Shown here piece after piece: positions 15,950-24,727 of a stretch of DNA of 64,000 nucleotides. A program made the position numbers and the translations under genes. The stretch covers positions 744,001-808,000 of the forward strand of contig NZ_JAAWWK010000001.1 of assembly GCF_012272835.1 (NCBI RefSeq), read 5' to 3'. The DNA comes from Spongiibacter thalassae. GTDB lineage: Bacteria > Pseudomonadota > Gammaproteobacteria > Pseudomonadales > Spongiibacteraceae. Positions within the stretch are counted from its first letter, which is position 1. Each line of letters starts with the position of its first letter. Below the pieces are notes generated by a model. It did not search any database. It saw only the letters and a program-made list of their open reading frames with translations, and was not told the DNA's origin.

Positions 15950-17566
15950 CTAGGTTGCACCGGGACCTTTCGAATCCAGATTGTTGTTTGCTAATTGGCG
16001 CAATAGTCGTCGAGCACCAGCGAGGTTGCAAGTGTCAATAGCGTTTATGAACTGCCAGTACCCAGCTGAGTTGCGACAAGGCCCTTTGTTCTTCTTGGTT
16101 GGGAAATACTCGCTTTCGGTATCGGTTAGGAGAGGTAGGATGACAGCCTGCATAATCGACAATACCGGGTTTTGGCAAACAAGTTCTGTAAAGCGCCAAT
16201 AATCTATTGGAGCACCGGTTGCATCGCAGTATTTCAGATATTCTCGCGCGGCGATGGCGTTGCGCGCCAGCCGTTGTGGGCTGGTTTGGGGGAAGCCGTC
16301 AAATGCCTGCAGTACGAGGTTTTGTAAAAATCGAGTCATACGTGTTGTCGTTGCGCCGGCATATTTTAAATACGACTGCGCTTCGAGTATTGTGGCTTCG
16401 CGGTTGGGCTCTGTGATTACAATGCCCCCGGACCGGCCTTTTGTCGCTGTGACAACTCCGTGATCCTGAAGCATTAATACCGCCTGACGGAGGATGTTCG
16501 GACTTGTTTGATAGCGCTCCATCAGCTCGACACCGGAGCCTATTCGCGCACCATATTCCCAATTATGGTGGCGGACCTCGCGAAGGATCTCCCTGGTAAG
16601 TCGGTCGGCACGGCTGGTCGACTCTTTGAACTCAGGCCTGCTCAAGTCGCCCATTTTCGGATTGAGAATTGGTGTTCTATTAATTTCCTCCCATGTATCC
16701 CAGCTTTCTTTGAAAAAGTTGATCTGGCGCGGGAGATATTCAAAAAGACGGCCAATATCCGCTCCGACAATCGCCTCCACTACCGCCAGGCTCAGTTGCC
16801 AGGATGGGTGGGCTTTCGATTCACCTAAAACAGCTACGCTGTAGGGAATCATGTCCACCGCGCATTCAAATGAGGTGAGCTGTGCCAGATTCAGGGTTGG
16901 CTCAGCGGAAACCAGTCGAATAGCGTTGAAAAGCTGGCGATGAGCACCCAGGCGCATGAACTCGTCATCATTCAGGCGATCGAGACGGTGAGCCAATTGT
17001 AAAAGCTCATTGCAGGCCTCCAATGATAGCGAAGGGACTTCCTCGAGATAGAGCTGATGGTCGATTGACACGGGCAATACGCCGATCTCCATCATATCCC
17101 TCATATCGTGCTCGATCAGTATCGATAGCCCGCGGCTGGCAAAACCGGGCGACCTTTCCTTTACCACTAATCCCCCGTTAACACCTCGGCGTACTTTAGC
17201 GACGCCGCGACTTTCCAGTATTCTCAGGGCCTGCATTAGCACCGGGTGGCCGGTGCGATAGCGTTTGGATAATGCCTCCAGGGAGTCCATCACCGCGCCT
17301 GGCGAAAGCTCTGCCTCGGCAATATCCCGCGCAATTTGGTCGGCGAGTTGATGTCCGGCTGTGGGTGGTTGCTGAAGGTTTTCGGGGTTCAATGGCGCGT
17401 CCTGGTTGGCTAGTGATAGAAGTGGCCTAAGTCTAATGAGGTCATCGAGAATCAGCGGCCTGTTATTAAAGGCTGTGTTTATATATCTGTGAAATTGTAT
17501 GCCGAAGCAATTGTACACCTTGTTGTGTATTCGCTTTTCTGCGCTGCCGATGTGCAAGCGTCCCAT
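15950..17566 (-). CDS. Fused double GntR/FadR-type transcriptional regulator
   Basis: A 538-residue protein, about twice the usual 230-250 of FadR-subfamily GntR regulators. Two winged-helix units are visible. The first (about 72-135) has LEALSKRYRTGHPVLMQALRILESRGVAKVRRG. The second (about 325-390) has ELMERYQTSPNILRQAVLMLQDHGVVTATKGRSGG. Each is followed by about 140 mainly helical residues of effector-domain type. GntR proteins normally act as dimers, so this chain could behave as a built-in dimer. It is divergent from the ferredoxin-P450-TBDR operon, and a RACA-N12-RTGT motif lies between them. The true start may be later than 17566, since residues 1-60 look unstructured. Confidence 0.85.
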   Translation of the reverse strand: MGRLHIGSAEKRIHNKVYNCFGIQFHRYINTAFNNRPLILDDLIRLRPLLSLANQDAPLNPENLQQPPTAGHQLADQIARDIAEAELSPGAVMDSLEALSKRYRTGHPVLMQALRILESRGVAKVRRGVNGGLVVKERSPGFASRGLSILIEHDMRDMMEIGVLPVSIDHQLYLEEVPSLSLEACNELLQLAHRLDRLNDDEFMRLGAHRQLFNAIRLVSAEPTLNLAQLTSFECAVDMIPYSVAVLGESKAHPSWQLSLAVVEAIVGADIGRLFEYLPRQINFFKESWDTWEEINRTPILNPKMGDLSRPEFKESTSRADRLTREILREVRHHNWEYGARIGSGVELMERYQTSPNILRQAVLMLQDHGVVTATKGRSGGIVITEPNREATILEAQSYLKYAGATTTRMTRFLQNLVLQAFDGFPQTSPQRLARNAIAAREYLKYCDATGAPIDYWRFTELVCQNPVLSIMQAVILPLLTDTESEYFPTKKNKGPCRNSAGYWQFINAIDTCNLAGARRLLRQLANNNLDSKGPGAT

Positions 17567-17656
17567 AGTGTATGCGGGGATTGACCCCCCGCCCCCTGAA
17601 AAATGCCGCTAAATGCGCTCAATCATAATAGTGGTAGTCTATTTGGTGTTAATATA

Positions 17657-17676
17657 GACATATAATTAAAAAGTGT
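17657..17676 (+). promoter_or_regulatory. Candidate operator, RACA-N12-RTGT family (site 2)
   Basis: GACATATAATTAAAAAGTGT, in the 186-base divergent region between the double-GntR gene and the ferredoxin gene. It aligns base for base with site 3 at 21915 over most of its length. Confidence 0.45.
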
Positions 17677-17752
17677 ATTGTTAATCCGGTAAAGTGGTAG
17701 TATATTTTTCAGCGGTCAATACAGTTTTGTATTCAGACGACCTGGAGTTCAT

Positions 17753-17962
17753 ATGAAAATAATAGTTAACCGCTCCTCCTGTGTTGGACACGCTCGATGC
17801 GCAGCAGTAGCGCCTGAGATTTTTCCTCTCGATGATGATGGTTACATCGCTACGGATTCTTTCACCGTGCTCGAAGGTCAAGAGCAGCTTGCTCAACGGG
17901 GCGCTCGCGCATGCCCCGAGCGGGCACTTTCTGTAGCTGATCCGAAAAAAACAGACGGTTGA
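17753..17962 (+). CDS. [3Fe-4S] ferredoxin (P450 partner type)
   Basis: A 69-residue ferredoxin with the CxxHxxC...CP pattern: Cys10, His13, Cys16 and Cys54-Pro. This cluster type (His in place of a fourth Cys) is typical of small ferredoxins encoded beside bacterial P450s. GGAG lies 5 bases before the ATG. It is followed 93 bases later by a P450 gene and then a TBDR, all on the plus strand. It should pass electrons to the P450. No ferredoxin reductase gene is present in this window, so the reductase must be encoded elsewhere. Confidence 0.95.
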   Translation: MKIIVNRSSCVGHARCAAVAPEIFPLDDDGYIATDSFTVLEGQEQLAQRGARACPERALSVADPKKTDG

Positions 17963-18055
17963 ATTTCGTTAATAAGGCCGCTTGTTGGCGCATATAGCAG
18001 CTCGCGATCTGTCACGCCTGAATCTTCACTATTTATCACGAGGAGAATGTAAATA

Positions 18056-19282
18056 ATGACAACAAATACGACGACCCCTCAAGCGATACCAAGTCACGTT
18101 CCTGAGCATCTGGTATTTGACGGCGATCCGTGGGAAGTACTGGCTCAAACCGGCAAACGGGCGCATGAGCGCGTGGCGGCCTTCCACCGGGAATTCCCCA
18201 GAGTGTTCTGGGCTGCACGTCTCAGCTATCTTGGTGGATGTTGGGTGCCTCAAAGTGCGGAAGACCTGCGCCGTATTTTGCAGGACCCGGAAACCTTTTC
18301 CAATGAGGGGCTGACGGGTTTTTCTGCACTACTGGGAGAGACATGGCCCTTGTTACCACTCGAGGTAGACCCGCCGCGGCACATGCAATATCGGGCCCTG
18401 TTGAACCCTCTGTTCACGCCAAAAAAGGTCAATGCGCTGGAAGCTGATATTCGGGCTATGGCGCAATCTCTGGTCGATGATGTCGCGCCTCAGGGGCATT
18501 GCGACTTCAATGCCGCCTTTGCCGAGCAGTTCCCGATTTTGATCTTTCTGAAATTAATGGGCTGGCCATTGGACGAGGCCCCCAGGTTTGTCAGCTGGAC
18601 TCAAACCCTGGTTAAAGGTGACGACATTGCCAAGACCGCTGGCGCGGCTATGGAAATTGCAACGTACTTGAGGGCGCGCCTCGCTGGGGCCAGGGAAAAC
18701 CCCGGTGACGATTTCTGTAGCTATGTTGTAAACGCCAAAGTTGAAGGGCGGAGCCTGACGGAGGAGGAAGCACTGGGTATGTGTTTTCTGGTGTTTATCG
18801 CTGGCCTCGACACAGTGACCTCAGCCCTTGGCTTTCAATTAATGCACCTTGCCCAGCATCCTGAACAGCAGGAATTTCTTCGCGCCAACCCCGACCGGAT
18901 ACCGGATGCAGTGGAAGAATTATTGCGCGCTTACTCTATCGTTACAATGCGGCGACAGGTGACCCGGGACGTTCAGATAGGTGATGTTCTGATGAAAAAG
19001 GGCGATTTTGTAATGATGGCTACGCCGTCGGCCAATCTGGACTCCGAGGCATTTTCAAACCCTGAAACGATCGACTTCGATCGGGAAGATAAGCGACACA
19101 TGGCCTTTTCCCTGGGGCCTCACCGCTGTGCCGGATCGCATTTGGCACGACGGGAACTCGCTATAGCAATTGAAACCTGGCTCGCTCGTGTGCCACCTTT
19201 TTCTTTAAAAGATGAAGATAAAATTATTATGCGAGCTGCGGGGGTATTCGGACTGGATGGCCTGCACTTGCGTTGGAAATAG
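18056..19282 (+). CDS. Cytochrome P450, CYP101-like (class I)
   Basis: A 408-residue soluble P450. It has the I-helix oxygen motif FIAGLDTVTS, the K-helix EELLR, and the heme loop FSLGPHRCAGSHLARRE with the proximal Cys358. The stretches around AGLDTV, AVEELLRAYSIV and the C-terminal GVFGLDGLHLRW recall P450cam and related terpenoid hydroxylases. This comparison is from memory, so the family name is tentative. It is preceded by a [3Fe-4S] ferredoxin and followed by a TBDR. Predicted role: hydroxylation of a hydrophobic, probably terpenoid or steroid-like skeleton in the cytoplasm. Confidence 0.93.
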   Translation: MTTNTTTPQAIPSHVPEHLVFDGDPWEVLAQTGKRAHERVAAFHREFPRVFWAARLSYLGGCWVPQSAEDLRRILQDPETFSNEGLTGFSALLGETWPLLPLEVDPPRHMQYRALLNPLFTPKKVNALEADIRAMAQSLVDDVAPQGHCDFNAAFAEQFPILIFLKLMGWPLDEAPRFVSWTQTLVKGDDIAKTAGAAMEIATYLRARLAGARENPGDDFCSYVVNAKVEGRSLTEEEALGMCFLVFIAGLDTVTSALGFQLMHLAQHPEQQEFLRANPDRIPDAVEELLRAYSIVTMRRQVTRDVQIGDVLMKKGDFVMMATPSANLDSEAFSNPETIDFDREDKRHMAFSLGPHRCAGSHLARRELAIAIETWLARVPPFSLKDEDKIIMRAAGVFGLDGLHLRWK

Positions 19283-19410
19283 TTTGCGGGGATAGTGGAG
19301 GGGACACTACCTCCGGTGACGTTCGACGATAAGCAAGCCTTTTGGCTTCGTCGAATGGGCGGCAATAATAAAATTAATAATAGTTTTGGATAGTTGGAGT
19401 CTGCAGGATT

Positions 19411-21744
19411 ATGGTCGATTCTAATGCGAATGGGCATGTGAATAGCGCGGTGAGGTTGCGACCACTGCTTGCGTTGTCAATGCTACTTCCTTTCTCAATT
19501 TCCGGTGCCCATGCAAATTCCACCGAGGAGAATTCGCCAAAGGTGCGTCAGAGTAGAATGCTGGAGGAGGTGGTCGTTACGGCGCAGAAGCGCGCGGAAA
19601 ATAATCAGGATGTGCCGATTTCAGTGACGGCATTCAGTGATGAAACGCTCGACGCTCTGGGGATTAGCGATCCCCAGGACCTTCAGCGAGTTACGCCGGG
19701 TTTGACATACAACACAGCGGTTGGCTTTTCCATTATTTATATGCGAGGCATCGGTTCAGATGCCTTCCTGATGGCGGATCCCAGTGTCGCCTTATACATT
19801 GACGGCGTGTACTTCCCCTTCGCCCAGGGATTGGCTCAAAATTTTGGCGCAGTAGAACGTATAGAGGTGTTGAAGGGGCCTCAGGGTACGCTGTTTGGTC
19901 GAAACGCCGTGGGCGGAGCGATTAATATTCATTCCAAAAATCCGTCACATGAGCCCGAGGCATCAGTGCAGCTGAGTTACGGCAACTACGGCACGAAAAG
20001 TATCCGCGTGCATGGCAGCTACCCACTTAGTGATGCAATAGCGGTCAGCCTGTCGGCGTTTAAATCGGGTAGCGAGCCCTATTACGATGGTTACGTAGAT
20101 GGTGGTAAAGCCATATCTGACGACGAATCCGATGGGGTCAGGGCTAAATTCAGGTGGCAGCTTACCGACGATCTAGCTTTTAACCTGGCCGGGTTTACCT
20201 ACAACAGTTCGGGCCCCGGGTCATTATTGACGCCGAATACAGAACCGGGGCAGGCATTCAGTACATTTCTTGAAGGAGAGGATGGCTATACCGCTGAATT
20301 TGATGCGCCGGTAGACCAGACGCTGGACAACGAAGTGTATTACGCCAGTGTCGAATGGGACCTATCGCCGTTTAGTGTAAAGTTGTTGGCAAGCACGCAA
20401 TTTATCGAAACCAGTTACTCCTATGACTACGACGGTACGTCATCCAGTCTTGTGACTTTTGAGGCGCGAGATCAACACGCAGATGTGGACACCGCCGAAT
20501 TGCAGATTCTATCGAATGAATCCAGCTGGGGGAGTGATTGGCTGTCCTGGATACTTGGCGCGTATTATTTTGAAAGTACCCAGGGCTTTGACCCTACCTC
20601 ACTGCAGATGGCCGATTTGGATCTTTCCGGGGGTACCGTAGCCGGTATTCCACTGCCGCCCTTGTTTGTCGATGCGATAAATTCAGCGGGTGTGCTTCCC
20701 ACTGGCTACATGGCACTAAGAGCCCTTGTCGGTACAGAATCCATTGCCGCTTTTTTTCAGGGAACCGTTGATGTGACCGATTGGTTTACCTTCACGGTAG
20801 GTGGTCGTTACCAAGAAGAGTTCCGTGAGGTGATCAAATCCAGTTCCGAGTTTGAGAACCCCAATGGCGAGGCGGCATATATTGTGAATTACTCTGATGG
20901 CCGCAATGAAACAACCTATAGTTTCAAGCCTAAAGTCTCCTTCGATTTCAGGCCCTTTGCGGATAGGGAATTTTTGCTTTATCTGAGCTACCAGGAGGCC
21001 CTGAAGAGCGCAACCTATAATGTGGTAACCCTTTATGATGAGCCTGATTACGTGTTGCCTGAGGAGCTTAAGGCCTACGAAATCGGTGTTAAAAGCGAGT
21101 GGCTCGATGGACAGCTGCGGTTGAATGTTGCGGCCTTTCAATATGAGCAGGAGAATCAACAGGTTCAGTTTGTGTCAGCGCTTCAGGGCGGGGCCGTCAG
21201 CTTTGAAAATGCCGGCGGAAGCGAAGTCGACGGCTTTGACTTTGATGCTACCCTGCAGGTCTTTCCCTCCCTGGTTAATGACTTGATCATGACAGTCAGT
21301 GGCGCCTACCTGAACGGACAGTTTACCGATTATACCGGTGCCCGTGGCTATAACGAAGATACCGGGCTGGTGTTTGAAGGCGGTGAGGAAGGGGACTACT
21401 CGGGAAACGTGATACCGCGAACCCCTGAATGGTCTGCCACATTAGGTTTGAATAAGTCGTTTTTCTTTGAGCGGAGCGTGATCGAGATTGGCGCAGACGT
21501 TTATTACAACTCCGGCTTTTACTACCTTCCCCAGAATACCGACGCCAGCTATCAGGACGAATACCACGTCGTTAGCGCACGAATAAGCTACCTGTATGAA
21601 CCGTGGAATCTACGCCTCACCGGCTTTGGTAATAACCTGGAAGACAAGAAATATACTGATGGTCTGTTTCAGACGGACTTTGGGGTGCTGAGTCATCTGG
21701 CCAAGCCAGTGACCTACGGCCTTAAGGTAAATTGGGAGCTGTAG
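19411..21744 (+). CDS. TonB-dependent receptor
   Basis: A 777-residue outer-membrane receptor. Signal peptide (cleavage near GAHAN, about residue 36), TonB-box region LEEVVVTAQKRAE, plug domain with LKGPQGTLFGRNAVGGAI, then a 22-strand-type barrel. The final residues GLKVNWEL form a C-terminal beta-strand without the usual terminal aromatic. It is closely related to the receptor fragment at 1-682 and differs from the 807-809-residue subfamily at 41034, 53002 and 59914. It follows the P450 by 128 bases on the same strand, which suggests that it imports the P450 substrate. Confidence 0.95.
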   Translation: MVDSNANGHVNSAVRLRPLLALSMLLPFSISGAHANSTEENSPKVRQSRMLEEVVVTAQKRAENNQDVPISVTAFSDETLDALGISDPQDLQRVTPGLTYNTAVGFSIIYMRGIGSDAFLMADPSVALYIDGVYFPFAQGLAQNFGAVERIEVLKGPQGTLFGRNAVGGAINIHSKNPSHEPEASVQLSYGNYGTKSIRVHGSYPLSDAIAVSLSAFKSGSEPYYDGYVDGGKAISDDESDGVRAKFRWQLTDDLAFNLAGFTYNSSGPGSLLTPNTEPGQAFSTFLEGEDGYTAEFDAPVDQTLDNEVYYASVEWDLSPFSVKLLASTQFIETSYSYDYDGTSSSLVTFEARDQHADVDTAELQILSNESSWGSDWLSWILGAYYFESTQGFDPTSLQMADLDLSGGTVAGIPLPPLFVDAINSAGVLPTGYMALRALVGTESIAAFFQGTVDVTDWFTFTVGGRYQEEFREVIKSSSEFENPNGEAAYIVNYSDGRNETTYSFKPKVSFDFRPFADREFLLYLSYQEALKSATYNVVTLYDEPDYVLPEELKAYEIGVKSEWLDGQLRLNVAAFQYEQENQQVQFVSALQGGAVSFENAGGSEVDGFDFDATLQVFPSLVNDLIMTVSGAYLNGQFTDYTGARGYNEDTGLVFEGGEEGDYSGNVIPRTPEWSATLGLNKSFFFERSVIEIGADVYYNSGFYYLPQNTDASYQDEYHVVSARISYLYEPWNLRLTGFGNNLEDKKYTDGLFQTDFGVLSHLAKPVTYGLKVNWEL

Positions 21745-21912
21745 CGACCGGTTAGCCCCTCCTTTCCTACGTATTTTAAGAAAACCTGCCGCGAACCGCT
21801 CCGGGGAAACCGCGTAGGCGTTCGCTCCGCCATGCAGCCGCATGGGGCTTGAGTCGCGCGGCCCCGGCGGTGACAGGGGAGCCCGCCGTTACGCTCAGGG
21901 ATTTATTTAATA

Positions 21913-21941
21913 TTGACACATATTCAAAAAGTGTCTAGATT
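21913..21941 (+). promoter_or_regulatory. Promoter with overlapping RACA-N12-RTGT operator (site 3)
   Basis: TTGACA (21913-21918), exactly 17 bases, then TAGATT (21936-21941) make a good sigma-70 promoter for the ligase/Rieske operon. Overlapping it, GACAC (21915-21919) and GTGTC (21931-21935) form a perfect inverted repeat. It is the clearest member of the family. The remainder of 21745-22016 shows no gene. Confidence 0.6.
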
Positions 21942-22016
21942 AAGCCCTATGTAGGTGAGCGATGGTTCTGTCGCTGCGAACAGTTTTCATAATGATAAAG
22001 ACAAGAGACGTCGATA

Positions 22017-23651
22017 ATGTTGGGAATGGGCAATCAGGAAACCTGGAGTGTTGGCACCCGCGACACAGTAATAGATGCACTGGATCGGGCCGTTGCGGCC
22101 CACCCGGATCGGGTGTTATTGGATTTTTCCGGCGATCTGTACACCTACGGGGAGGTCGATAGGCTATCAAATGCCATGGCGCACTCTCTGGCCGACCTGG
22201 GTGTAAAACGCGGCGATACGGTCGTCAGTATGCTGGATAACAATATCGATGCGATTATCAGCTGGCTCGCGGTTAACAAGCTGCGCGCAGTCAGCGTGCC
22301 GATCAACACAGCCCTTCGTGGTATGTTTTTGCAGCACCAGATTGCCGACTCAGGTGCGGGTATTGTGATATGCGAGGCGGAATACGCCGAACGCATCGCT
22401 CAGGTGTCAGGGGAGCTGGATAGCGTTCGACTGGTGTTGCACCGGGACAAGGTGGATGCCGCTGCGCTGGAGGGAAGCACTGAGTTTGCCCCGCTGGACG
22501 ATTATCGCGGTAGTGATGTCAGCGCCTTTAGTGACAAACCGGACCCCGCTGAACTCGCTTGTATTATCTACACATCGGGCACCACTGGGCCATCCAAGGG
22601 CTGTATGCTGAGCTACAACTTCATGTGTAGCTTGGCCCGCCAACAGCTGCGTGCCGGGCCGGCGACGGCGGACGATATTACGATTACGCCGCTGCCACTC
22701 TTCCATATGAATGCGATTTGCGTGGGGGTGATCTCCAATATTCTGGTCGGCGCGCGGGTGGCCATTGTGCCGCGCTTTTCGGTGTCGGGTTTCTGGCCGG
22801 AAGTCGAACGCTCGGGGGCGACCATCGCCTCGATTCTGGGCAGTATGGGCTGGCTTCTCGCTCAGGCTGAAGATAATCCGTCGATGAAAAAATGCCATGG
22901 GCAAATTCACACCGTGCGCGGTAACCCCTTCACCGAGGCTGCCAAGACGATCTGGCGGGATCGCTTCGGCGCGCGTCAGGTGGGCGGGAATGGCTATGGG
23001 CTCACCGAAGCCTGTGTAGTGACTTCGCTACCTGGCGGGGAGTACGCCGCTCCCGGCTCATCGGGCAAGCGTATTCCGGAATACGATGTGCGCATTGTCG
23101 ATGACCTCGATCGGGAGCTGCCTGCAAACACCCCCGGCGAAGTCGTAGTGCGTCCCCTGCATCCCGACGTGATGTTTATGGGCTACTGGCGCCGCCCGGA
23201 GGAAACCCTGAAGCTGATGCGCAATATGTGGTTCCACACCGGCGACATCGGCAAGTTCGACGATGAAGGCTTCTTCTATTTTGTCGACCGTAAAAAAGAT
23301 TATCTTCGACGTCGCGGCGAGAATATTTCCAGTTTTGAAATGGAAGCGGCCTTCCTCAAACACGAGGCTCTTGCCGAGGTCGCAGTACACGCCGTCCCCT
23401 CTGACAAGGGCGAGGACGATGTGAAGGTCACCGCCGTGCTGCACGGCGGGGCGACGCTTACTGCTGAGGACTTGTTCCACTGGTCTACTGACGTGGTGCC
23501 GTACTATGCCTTGCCGCGTTATATCGAGTTCCGCGATTCCCTACCGAAAAACCCCCAGGGCCGGGTGCTCAAGTACCTGCTCAGGGACGAGGGAAAAACC
23601 GCAACGACCTGGGACCTGGAAGACACCGATATTCAGGTGAAAAAGCGCTGA
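22017..23651 (+). CDS. AMP-binding acyl-CoA ligase
   Basis: A 544-residue member of the ANL superfamily. It has the P-loop YTSGTTGPSKGCMLS near residue 186, GYGLTEACV, the hinge/ATP motif HTGDIGKFDDEGFFYFVDRKKDYLRRRGENIS, and a C-terminal PKNPQGRVLKY with the catalytic Lys. Its overall character is closest to the crotonobetaine/carnitine-CoA ligase and cyclohexanecarboxylate-CoA ligase groups. It activates a carboxylic acid to its CoA thioester. First gene after a strong promoter; the Rieske pair follows, which suggests that one substrate is processed by all three. Confidence 0.93.
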   Translation: MLGMGNQETWSVGTRDTVIDALDRAVAAHPDRVLLDFSGDLYTYGEVDRLSNAMAHSLADLGVKRGDTVVSMLDNNIDAIISWLAVNKLRAVSVPINTALRGMFLQHQIADSGAGIVICEAEYAERIAQVSGELDSVRLVLHRDKVDAAALEGSTEFAPLDDYRGSDVSAFSDKPDPAELACIIYTSGTTGPSKGCMLSYNFMCSLARQQLRAGPATADDITITPLPLFHMNAICVGVISNILVGARVAIVPRFSVSGFWPEVERSGATIASILGSMGWLLAQAEDNPSMKKCHGQIHTVRGNPFTEAAKTIWRDRFGARQVGGNGYGLTEACVVTSLPGGEYAAPGSSGKRIPEYDVRIVDDLDRELPANTPGEVVVRPLHPDVMFMGYWRRPEETLKLMRNMWFHTGDIGKFDDEGFFYFVDRKKDYLRRRGENISSFEMEAAFLKHEALAEVAVHAVPSDKGEDDVKVTAVLHGGATLTAEDLFHWSTDVVPYYALPRYIEFRDSLPKNPQGRVLKYLLRDEGKTATTWDLEDTDIQVKKR

Positions 23652-23731
23652 TCCCGTTCGTCGCACAGGCGATTCGCCTAAAAACGTAGCTAATAAAAAC
23701 ATTGCCAAAAACAACGCAAGGAGCAGTGCCG

Positions 23732-24727
23732 ATGTGGTTTCCTGTAGCGGGGTCAGAGCAGGTCAAGGCGGGCGAGGTGTATGCCGCTCAGGTGGGTGAT
23801 CAGGAGCTGGTGCTATTTCGCAATGGTGGCGGCGATATCTGTGTACTGGAGGATCGCTGTCCCCATCGACGGGTGCCGCTGTCGCTGGGTAAGGTCATCG
23901 ACGGGCAGTTGCGCTGCGCCTACCACGGCTGGACCTTCGACGGTAAAGACGGCCACTGTGTGGCGATTCCCAATCTGGATGACGCCGAGCATATTCCTGC
24001 CAGTCTGTGTGCGACCGCATTCCGCACCGCTGAATTCGCCGGTTTTATTTACGTTGCTGTGGCCGGTGAAGGTGCTGGCGACGAAGAATTTCCCTGCTAT
24101 CCCCCCGCAGGCTTCCATTACGAGAAAATCGATAGCGGTTGCGCCGTGGTTAGTGTGTCGTCACAGGAATATCTCGCGGCCATGCTCGATGGCCCCCATA
24201 TTCTGTTAGCGATTCGGGGGATCAATATCAGCGATTTTTACATCGGCGATGTCACCCGTGAAGGTGGCTGTCTCTCTGTCGATCGAACCGCTATCTGGAC
24301 GTTAAAAGCCAAGCCCCACGAAAAATTATGGGGCTTGTCCACGCTGGCATTGCGTACCCAGGTATGCCCGGATCAGTCGGTAGTGCGTCTGCAGTTACTG
24401 GATGCGGGCGAGGAAATTCTACTCGCGGCGGTCATCGCGGTGGTGCCCGGCAAGCGGGGCACCAGTCAACTCCACTGGCGTTGTTACTACTCGCCGAATT
24501 ATCTGCGCTCGGCACCCCGGGGGGTTCGACTGCGCGCGGCCAGGGGAGCGCCCTTTGACGTTTTCGCCGCTGTGAATGGGCAGCGACTGGCTGACTTGAT
24601 GGCAGGCCCATCGGTGGAACTGACTGTTTCCGGCAGTACCGAGGCTGACTCGGCCCCGGCGGAGCGAATTGTACTGAGCGATGTCTCCGAAGTGGAGACG
24701 AGCCCGACCACAGAGGAGAATCTCTGA
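23732..24727 (+). CDS. Rieske [2Fe-2S] oxygenase-like subunit with degenerate catalytic iron site
   Basis: A 331-residue protein. ATG 23732 is chosen because AAGGAG lies 8 bases upstream; an in-frame TTG at 23702 has no such site. The Rieske motif is intact: Cys43-x-His45 and Cys62-x2-His65 (CPHR...CAYHGW). In the C-terminal domain, the stretch that should read D-x2-H-x4-H is Asp153, His156, then Ile161 in place of the second His. The preceding Asn-Leu pattern is also lost. The mononuclear iron site is therefore probably not functional. The stop overlaps the start of the next gene by one base (TGATG), implying translational coupling. It probably delivers electrons to the catalytic partner encoded next. 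Confidence 0.88.
   Translation: MWFPVAGSEQVKAGEVYAAQVGDQELVLFRNGGGDICVLEDRCPHRRVPLSLGKVIDGQLRCAYHGWTFDGKDGHCVAIPNLDDAEHIPASLCATAFRTAEFAGFIYVAVAGEGAGDEEFPCYPPAGFHYEKIDSGCAVVSVSSQEYLAAMLDGPHILLAIRGINISDFYIGDVTREGGCLSVDRTAIWTLKAKPHEKLWGLSTLALRTQVCPDQSVVRLQLLDAGEEILLAAVIAVVPGKRGTSQLHWRCYYSPNYLRSAPRGVRLRAARGAPFDVFAAVNGQRLADLMAGPSVELTVSGSTEADSAPAERIVLSDVSEVETSPTTEENL

Noticed and set aside
23702-23731. TTG start for the Rieske protein
   Set aside because: The ATG at 23732 has an AAGGAG site at ideal distance and begins exactly where family members begin (WFPVAG).
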